Source of the DNA: DASPJQ01 sp035299065 | GTDB lineage: Bacteria; Bacteroidota; Bacteroidia; Flavobacteriales_D; UBA2798 | Reading direction: 5' to 3' | NCBI GenBank assembly: GCA_035299065.1 | Contig: DATGXI010000183.1 | Location: 1-19,407 of the forward strand | Length of the DNA: 19,407 nucleotides | Part shown: positions 15,759-19,407 of the stretch, in pieces | Layout of the letters: each line of letters begins with the position of its first letter | Numbering within the stretch: the stretch's first letter is position 1 | Translations under genes and position numbers: made by a program | The notes under the pieces: model-generated | Seen by the model: only the letters and a program-made list of their open reading frames with translations | Database searches by the model: none | What the model was told of the DNA's origin: nothing

Positions 15759-16394
15759 TTAGAGACTTGATGAAGTAACGTTTGGAGGCAAGGCTTCAAT
15801 AAGGCCTGCAATTAAAGGGAATGTTTTTTTCTTAATGGTTTTAGTGTATTGTTTCATGGATACAAAACGCAATTCAGATATGTCTTCTTCGGTTTGTGGA
15901 ACCAGTTTTTCAGCTTTGGTTAAATGCATAAGATACCAGCTTGTTATTTTCAGAACCGGTTTTTCTTTTATAAAATAAACATGATAGGTGTTGGCTAGTT
16001 TTGAATCCAGTTTGAGCGATTTTATGCCGCATTCTTCCTTTACTTCACGTACTGCGCAGGCCTCAATTTTTTCACCTTTATCAAGTTTTCCCTTTGGTAA
16101 ATCCCACTTGCCACGCCTGAAAATAAATAACATTTCACGCTTCTTATTTAACACAAGCCCGCCACCAGCCTTGATAACTTTCATTTTTTTTATGAAATCC
16201 TTCCATACTTTATCCAATTGATTGCAAACAACAAACATATTTTGTTTGTTATCAGCCAATAGTAACTTAAGGTTTGCATTTGAAAACACAGCTGATTTGA
16301 TGGGCAAAACGTTTTTATTGTTAATAAGTTGAGTGTCGAATTGCACTGCTGCTGTGAATATTACAATCTTTTGATTGATGAAAACTTTATACAT
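15759..16394 (-). CDS. NUDIX hydrolase with N-terminal extension
   Basis: A 211-residue pyrophosphohydrolase. A perfect NUDIX box starts at G102 (GKLDKGE, then R116-E-V-K-E-E-C-G-I124), preceded by the beta-strand region AGGGLVLNKKREMLFIFRRGKWDLPKG. The first ~70 residues are an extra N-terminal region of unknown role. The substrate cannot be deduced. The start is placed at the ATG at 16394 because MYKVFI is, as I recall, the usual opening in Bacteroidota homologues. The longer open frame to 16475 runs into pyrE. It is divergent from pyrE with only 8 bases between start codons, so each gene's promoter must lie inside the other gene. It leads the NUDIX-murQ pair. Confidence 0.88.
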   Translation of the reverse strand: MYKVFINQKIVIFTAAVQFDTQLINNKNVLPIKSAVFSNANLKLLLADNKQNMFVVCNQLDKVWKDFIKKMKVIKAGGGLVLNKKREMLFIFRRGKWDLPKGKLDKGEKIEACAVREVKEECGIKSLKLDSKLANTYHVYFIKEKPVLKITSWYLMHLTKAEKLVPQTEEDISELRFVSMKQYTKTIKKKTFPLIAGLIEALPPNVTSSSL

Positions 16395-16397
16395 TTG
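16370..16397 (+). promoter_or_regulatory. Predicted pyrE promoter (near-leaderless)
   Basis: TTTG (16370-16373), a 16-base gap, and TACATTTG (16390-16397), an exact match to the Bacteroidota -7 element TAnnTTTG. It lies inside the first codons of the divergent NUDIX gene and ends five bases before the pyrE ATG, so the transcript would begin at or beside the start codon. Confidence 0.55.
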
Positions 16398-16402
16398 TCG
16401 CG

Positions 16403-17053
16403 ATGAATTTAGTTGATGATTCGGCATTAAAGGTAGCGGAATTTTTGTTGCAGGCAAAAGCAATAAAATTATCACCCTCGCAACCTTTTACATGGGCTTC
16501 CGGTTTAAAAAGCCCCATTTACTGTGATAACAGGATAACGCTCTCTTATCCCCAAATAAGAACGTACATAAGGCAGCAATTTGTAAGGCATATTGAAGAG
16601 CGTTTTGGCAGGCCAGATGTAATAGTGGGTGTTGCCACTGGCGGCATTGCGCATGGTGTATTGGTTGCCCAGGAAATGGGATTACCATTTGCTTATGTAC
16701 GCAGTGAGGCAAAATCGCACGGCATGCAAAATCTTATTGAAGGCCATATTGAAAAGGGACAGTCTGTTGTGGTGATTGAGGACCTGGTTTCAACAGGTAA
16801 AAGCAGTTTAAGTGCTGTTAAGGCCTTAAAAGCCCACGAATGTAAGATTAACGGCATGGTGGCTATATTTACCTATCAGTTTGATGAGGCTGTAAAAGCA
16901 TTTGAGGATGCAAAAGTACCTTTGGTTACGTTAACGAATTACCACGTGCTTATTGAACAAGCCCTTGAAGAAGAGTATATCAGTAAAAAAGATGTTGAAT
17001 CATTAAAAAAATGGCGCGAGAATCCAAAAGATTGGAGCGATAAGCACGCATGA
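16403..17053 (+). CDS. pyrE: Orotate phosphoribosyltransferase
   Basis: A 216-residue enzyme of de novo pyrimidine synthesis, making OMP from orotate and PRPP. FTWASGLKSPIYCDNR (29-44) is the orotate-binding N-terminal signature. GVATGGIAHG (76-85) and the PRPP loop VIEDLVSTGKSS (124-135) are clear. The flexible loop SEAKSHGMQN (101-110) carries the catalytic lysine region. The ATG at 16403 gives the expected N-terminus. The stop overlaps the SRPBCC start as ATGA (17050-17053). It is divergent from the NUDIX gene, and the same neighbourhood is familiar in Bacteroidota from memory. Confidence 0.97.
   Translation: MNLVDDSALKVAEFLLQAKAIKLSPSQPFTWASGLKSPIYCDNRITLSYPQIRTYIRQQFVRHIEERFGRPDVIVGVATGGIAHGVLVAQEMGLPFAYVRSEAKSHGMQNLIEGHIEKGQSVVVIEDLVSTGKSSLSAVKALKAHECKINGMVAIFTYQFDEAVKAFEDAKVPLVTLTNYHVLIEQALEEEYISKKDVESLKKWRENPKDWSDKHA
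16428..16458 (-). promoter_or_regulatory. Predicted NUDIX-murQ promoter inside pyrE
   Basis: On the minus strand, TTTG (16458-16455), a 19-base gap, then TACCTTTA (16435-16428), one base from TAnnTTTG. The predicted start near 16422 gives a leader of roughly 28 bases for the ATG at 16394. The element lies within pyrE codons 9-19. Confidence 0.5.
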
Positions 17054-17457
17054 CACATATCGAAAGCAAGCACGTTGAAGTACGCAACTCACAGAAGGAG
17101 GTTTATGATTTTTTAGGTGATTTAAACAATTTTAAATTGTTGTTGCCCCAGGACAAAATCAGCAATTGGGTTTCTGATAAAAACTCATGTAGTTTCAAAG
17201 TAAATGGAATGGCTACTATTTCACTTATCCTTGAGTCGTCAAACCCACATAAAAACCATCACATTGTTTCAGGTCCCGAATCACCGTTTTCATTTACATT
17301 GGACGTGATTGTTGATGAAAAAGGCGATGACAGTATTGCGTATAATAAGTTTGCTGGTGACATAAACCCATTTTTAAAAATGATGGTTGAAAAACCACTT
17401 ACAAACCTGTTTAATTATATTGCTGATAAACTGGCCGAGGTTAAAGCTCGAAACTGA
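17050..17457 (+). CDS. SRPBCC (START-like) family protein
   Basis: A soluble protein of 135 residues with the START/polyketide-cyclase-like pattern: a first strand ESKHVEVRNSQKEVYDFLGDLNNF (a helix after the first beta strand), a middle antiparallel strand region, and a long C-terminal helix (about 112-133, MVEKPLTNLFNYIADKLAEV). The fold makes a deep hydrophobic cavity for lipids or other ligands; the ligand here is unknown. It is coupled to pyrE by an ATGA overlap, and its last 17 bases overlap the 3' end of the convergent birA. Linkage to pyrE suggests co-expression, not necessarily a pyrimidine role. Confidence 0.78.
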   Translation: MTHIESKHVEVRNSQKEVYDFLGDLNNFKLLLPQDKISNWVSDKNSCSFKVNGMATISLILESSNPHKNHHIVSGPESPFSFTLDVIVDEKGDDSIAYNKFAGDINPFLKMMVEKPLTNLFNYIADKLAEVKARN

Positions 17458-18187
17458 TTTCCTTGAGGTCAGCATAAATAAGGTTTTCACCCTGTTTTAA
17501 AACAAGCTTCCCGTTGGGTTCTACCGCTGTAATAGTGGCTTCAACTGGTTCACCTTTGTATATATAACTGGCTTTTTTACCAAAATTGAGTAACCTTACC
17601 AGGTAAGAATTTCTTATAAAATCAGTTTGTGACGATGTAAGCATAAGGTACCATTTATCAAAAAAACGGCAAAACAGCTTTAATACACTTTCCAGGTCTT
17701 CCTCCTGGCCAAGGTGGTCAATAACCGAGGCGGCCTTAAGGCTACCAGCGTTCATTTCCTGGTTTACGTTGAGTCCAACGCCAATAATGGAGTGTTTTAA
17801 GTTGGCTTCAGCAAATTGATTTTCGATTAGAATACCGCAAATTTTCCCCTTTTGAGTCATAATGTCGTTTGGCCATTTTACCAGGTTATCAATTCCCAAC
17901 ATCAATAACAGGTCACTTACGGCCAGGGCAGTAACCTGGCTAAGCAAAAAATGGTCGTTGGCTGTCAGGGTTTTTGGGTATAAAACAAGGCTAAAGGTTA
18001 GGTTTTTACCAGGTTGGCTAATCCATGTATTGCCCATTTGGCCCTTTCCCAGTGTTTGTTCGGCAGCCACAATAACGGTACCTTCAAAAACGTTTGTTTC
18101 CTTTATAAGGCTGGCAGCATAATTGTTGGTTGAATCAACGCTGGCAAGCCTGATAATGGTAGAGCCTGTAAAACTGGTATCGTACAT
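17441..18187 (-). CDS. birA: Biotin--[acetyl-CoA-carboxylase] ligase (monofunctional BirA)
   Basis: A 248-residue enzyme that activates biotin as biotinyl-AMP and attaches it to carrier proteins of carboxylases. VDSTNNYA (17-24), the adenylate loop G47-K-G-Q-M-G52 followed by W55, KWPNDIM (104-110) and GKICGILIE (114-122) are all present. The second position of the loop is K where GRG is usual, a conservative change. There is no N-terminal helix-turn-helix, so it cannot repress biotin genes as E. coli BirA does. A promoter-like TAAGTTTA lies seven bases before its ATG on the minus strand. It converges on SRPBCC with a 17-base overlap and diverges from rsfS. It would serve the partner subunit of the carboxyltransferase at 1210-2847. 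Confidence 0.94.
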   Translation of the reverse strand: MYDTSFTGSTIIRLASVDSTNNYAASLIKETNVFEGTVIVAAEQTLGKGQMGNTWISQPGKNLTFSLVLYPKTLTANDHFLLSQVTALAVSDLLLMLGIDNLVKWPNDIMTQKGKICGILIENQFAEANLKHSIIGVGLNVNQEMNAGSLKAASVIDHLGQEEDLESVLKLFCRFFDKWYLMLTSSQTDFIRNSYLVRLLNFGKKASYIYKGEPVEATITAVEPNGKLVLKQGENLIYADLKEISFEL

Positions 18188-18233
18188 TCAGCGGTAAACT
18201 TAAAATTTAGGCAAGATTGCAATTATTTTTAGT

Positions 18234-18241
18234 TAATTTTG
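18234..18241 (+). promoter_or_regulatory. Predicted -7 element for rsfS-ftsH
   Basis: TAATTTTG is an exact match to TAnnTTTG, 17 bases before the rsfS ATG. The -33 element is poor: a TTG lies only 14 bases upstream. It sits in the 71-base gap shared with the divergent birA. Confidence 0.45.
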
Positions 18242-18258
18242 TTCACGAAGATAAATTA

Positions 18259-18651
18259 ATGGCCAAAGTTCAAAAAAAGAAGAAAACAGCCCGCACCATA
18301 GATAAAACGAGTTTTTTATTGGAGCAGATCATAGAGGGGGCAAGGGAAAAGAAAGCAAGCAACATTGTTCAGCTGGATTTAACCAAAATTAGCAATAGGG
18401 TAGCCGATTATTACATAGTTTGCAATGCCGACAATATCAGGCAAGTGTCGGCCATAGCCGATTCTATTGAAGAATTCACCACAAAACATTGTGAAGAGAA
18501 GCCCTGGCATGTTGAAGGCCTTATTAATGCCCAGTGGGTATTAATGGATTATGTAAATGTTGTGGTTCATATTTTTGAAACAGAGGCCCGCGATTTTTAT
18601 GGCATTGAACATTTATGGGCCGATGCTGTAATAACTAAAATAAAAGATTGA
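18259..18651 (+). CDS. rsfS: Ribosome silencing factor RsfS (Iojap family)
   Basis: A 130-residue protein that binds bL14 on the 50S subunit and blocks joining with the 30S in slow growth. Family marks are VADYYIVCNADN (about 48-59), the PWHVEGLINAQWVLMDY stretch (82-98) and VVHIFETEARDFYGIEHLW. The basic N-terminus (KVQKKKK) is lineage-typical. The ATG at 18259 is chosen because an earlier in-frame TTG (18217) precedes the predicted promoter element. ftsH follows after 30 bases on the same strand, probably in the same transcript. Confidence 0.94.
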   Translation: MAKVQKKKKTARTIDKTSFLLEQIIEGAREKKASNIVQLDLTKISNRVADYYIVCNADNIRQVSAIADSIEEFTTKHCEEKPWHVEGLINAQWVLMDYVNVVVHIFETEARDFYGIEHLWADAVITKIKD

Positions 18652-18681
18652 CTTGTGTCACTGTAATGTTAAAAGCGAATT

Positions 18682-19407
18682 ATGTCAAAACAAAATAAAG
18701 ATAAAAGTCCGCAAAATAATCCTTTTGGAAACCAACCCCGCAAACCGCAAGGTGGAGGCAGTGGTTTCAATTTTTACTGGATTTATGCGGTATTGATCAT
18801 ACTCTTGCTATCCGTTAACCTTTTTCAATGGTCGGGTGGTACAAAAGAGATTACTGAGCAACAGTTTTACAAAGACCTGTTTTACCGCGGGCATGTAAAA
18901 AAGGTAGAAGTTGTAAATAAACAGGTAGCTGAAATTTACATCAAGAAAGAGCATATTGAGGACAAATACCACAAGGATAATAAAGTGAGTAAAGAAGGGC
19001 CACAGTATTCATTTACCATTGGCTCAATAGAAAATTTCGATAAAAAAATTGCCGAAATAAATGATGCTGGCGGGTACACCATTGAGCTGAAATACGTGGA
19101 AAGGGCTAACTGGGGGCGCGCCATGCTTGAGTGGCTTTTACCACTCATACTCATCATTGCAATTTGGATGTTCATGATGCGAAGAATGGGCGGTGGAGGC
19201 GGAGGCGGAACTCAAATATTCAACATTGGTAAATCGCGTGCTCAAATTTTTGACAAAGACAAAGGAACCAACATTACATTTAACGATGTTGCCGGCCTTG
19301 AAGGAGCAAAAGAAGAAATACAGGAGATTGTTGACTTTTTAAAGTTTCCGAAAAAATATACTGAATTAGGTGCAAAAATTCCAAAAGGAGCTTTATTGGT
19401 AGGCCCT
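18682..19407 (+). CDS. ftsH: ATP-dependent zinc metalloprotease FtsH (5' part, runs off the window)
   Basis: The first 242 residues of the membrane AAA+ protease that degrades membrane and regulatory proteins. A polar N-terminal tail rich in N, Q and P (1-30) precedes TM1 (about 31-51, FYWIYAVLIILLL). Then come a periplasmic domain (about 52-150), TM2 (about 151-172, LEWLLPLILIIAIW), a glycine-rich linker (GGGGGGG near 174-180), and the AAA+ start with TFNDVAGLEGAKEE and PKGALLVGP. The window ends just as the Walker A motif begins, so the ATPase and zinc-protease parts are not visible. The ATG has no SD. It follows rsfS, a pairing familiar in Bacteroidota. Confidence 0.97.
   Translation, partial: MSKQNKDKSPQNNPFGNQPRKPQGGGSGFNFYWIYAVLIILLLSVNLFQWSGGTKEITEQQFYKDLFYRGHVKKVEVVNKQVAEIYIKKEHIEDKYHKDNKVSKEGPQYSFTIGSIENFDKKIAEINDAGGYTIELKYVERANWGRAMLEWLLPLILIIAIWMFMMRRMGGGGGGGTQIFNIGKSRAQIFDKDKGTNITFNDVAGLEGAKEEIQEIVDFLKFPKKYTELGAKIPKGALLVGP

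Noticed and set aside
16395..16475. Longer N-terminus for the NUDIX gene
   Set aside because: It would add 27 atypical residues read entirely across pyrE codons and over the predicted NUDIX promoter; the ATG at 16394 gives the MYKVFI opening I recall from the family.

Overview
The window reads as an ordinary chromosomal segment of a member of the Bacteroidota. The evidence is protein resemblance (a bS6-bS18-bL9 operon, a biotin-dependent carboxyltransferase, an S1/P1-like zinc phospholipase/nuclease, a STAS/SEC14-like small protein, and the NUDIX | pyrE-SRPBCC and birA | rsfS-ftsH order), near-absence of Shine-Dalgarno (SD) sequences, and several promoters matching the Bacteroidota pattern TTTG then TAnnTTTG. 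The DNA is moderately AT-rich. I cannot name a genus. An SD-like site before rpsR is compatible with a lineage outside Flavobacteriia, but that is weak evidence.

Layout. Positions 1-563 hold the 3' end of a 23S rRNA gene, a complete 5S rRNA gene and a strong terminator. Then come a 2H phosphoesterase and an acyl-CoA carboxylase beta subunit (590-2847), followed by a gene-free stretch (2848-3103) carrying a structured repeat and smaller repeat remnants. Next are a secreted cyclophilin-type prolyl isomerase and the rpsF-rpsR-rplI operon, closed by a second strong terminator (5181-5214). Positions 5249-8405 hold three surface-glycan genes: flippase, sugar aminotransferase and phosphoglycosyl transferase. 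The region 8490-13008 holds a STAS-like protein, gcvT-comB, the zinc phospholipase/nuclease, upp and a small membrane protein. These run into a HAD nucleotidase and a thiolase (to 14891). A minus-strand pair, NUDIX then murQ, diverges from pyrE-SRPBCC. birA converges on SRPBCC and diverges from rsfS-ftsH, and ftsH runs off the right edge.

How the genes work together. Several serve pyrimidine metabolism (upp, pyrE, a YjjG-type nucleotidase). The biotin ligase would serve the biotin carrier that partners the carboxyltransferase; that carrier is not in the window. The aminotransferase and phosphoglycosyl transferase would make and load the first sugar of a lipid-linked glycan, and the flippase would move it across the membrane. 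RsfS and the ribosomal proteins belong to translation, and FtsH to membrane proteolysis.

I see no CRISPR array, insertion sequence, phage gene, tRNA or defence island, and no convincing undescribed multi-gene system. The most interesting signals are regulatory or structural: the isolated SD-like site before rpsR, the repeat at 2909-3005, and overlapping divergent promoters between the NUDIX gene and pyrE with a near-leaderless pyrE transcript.
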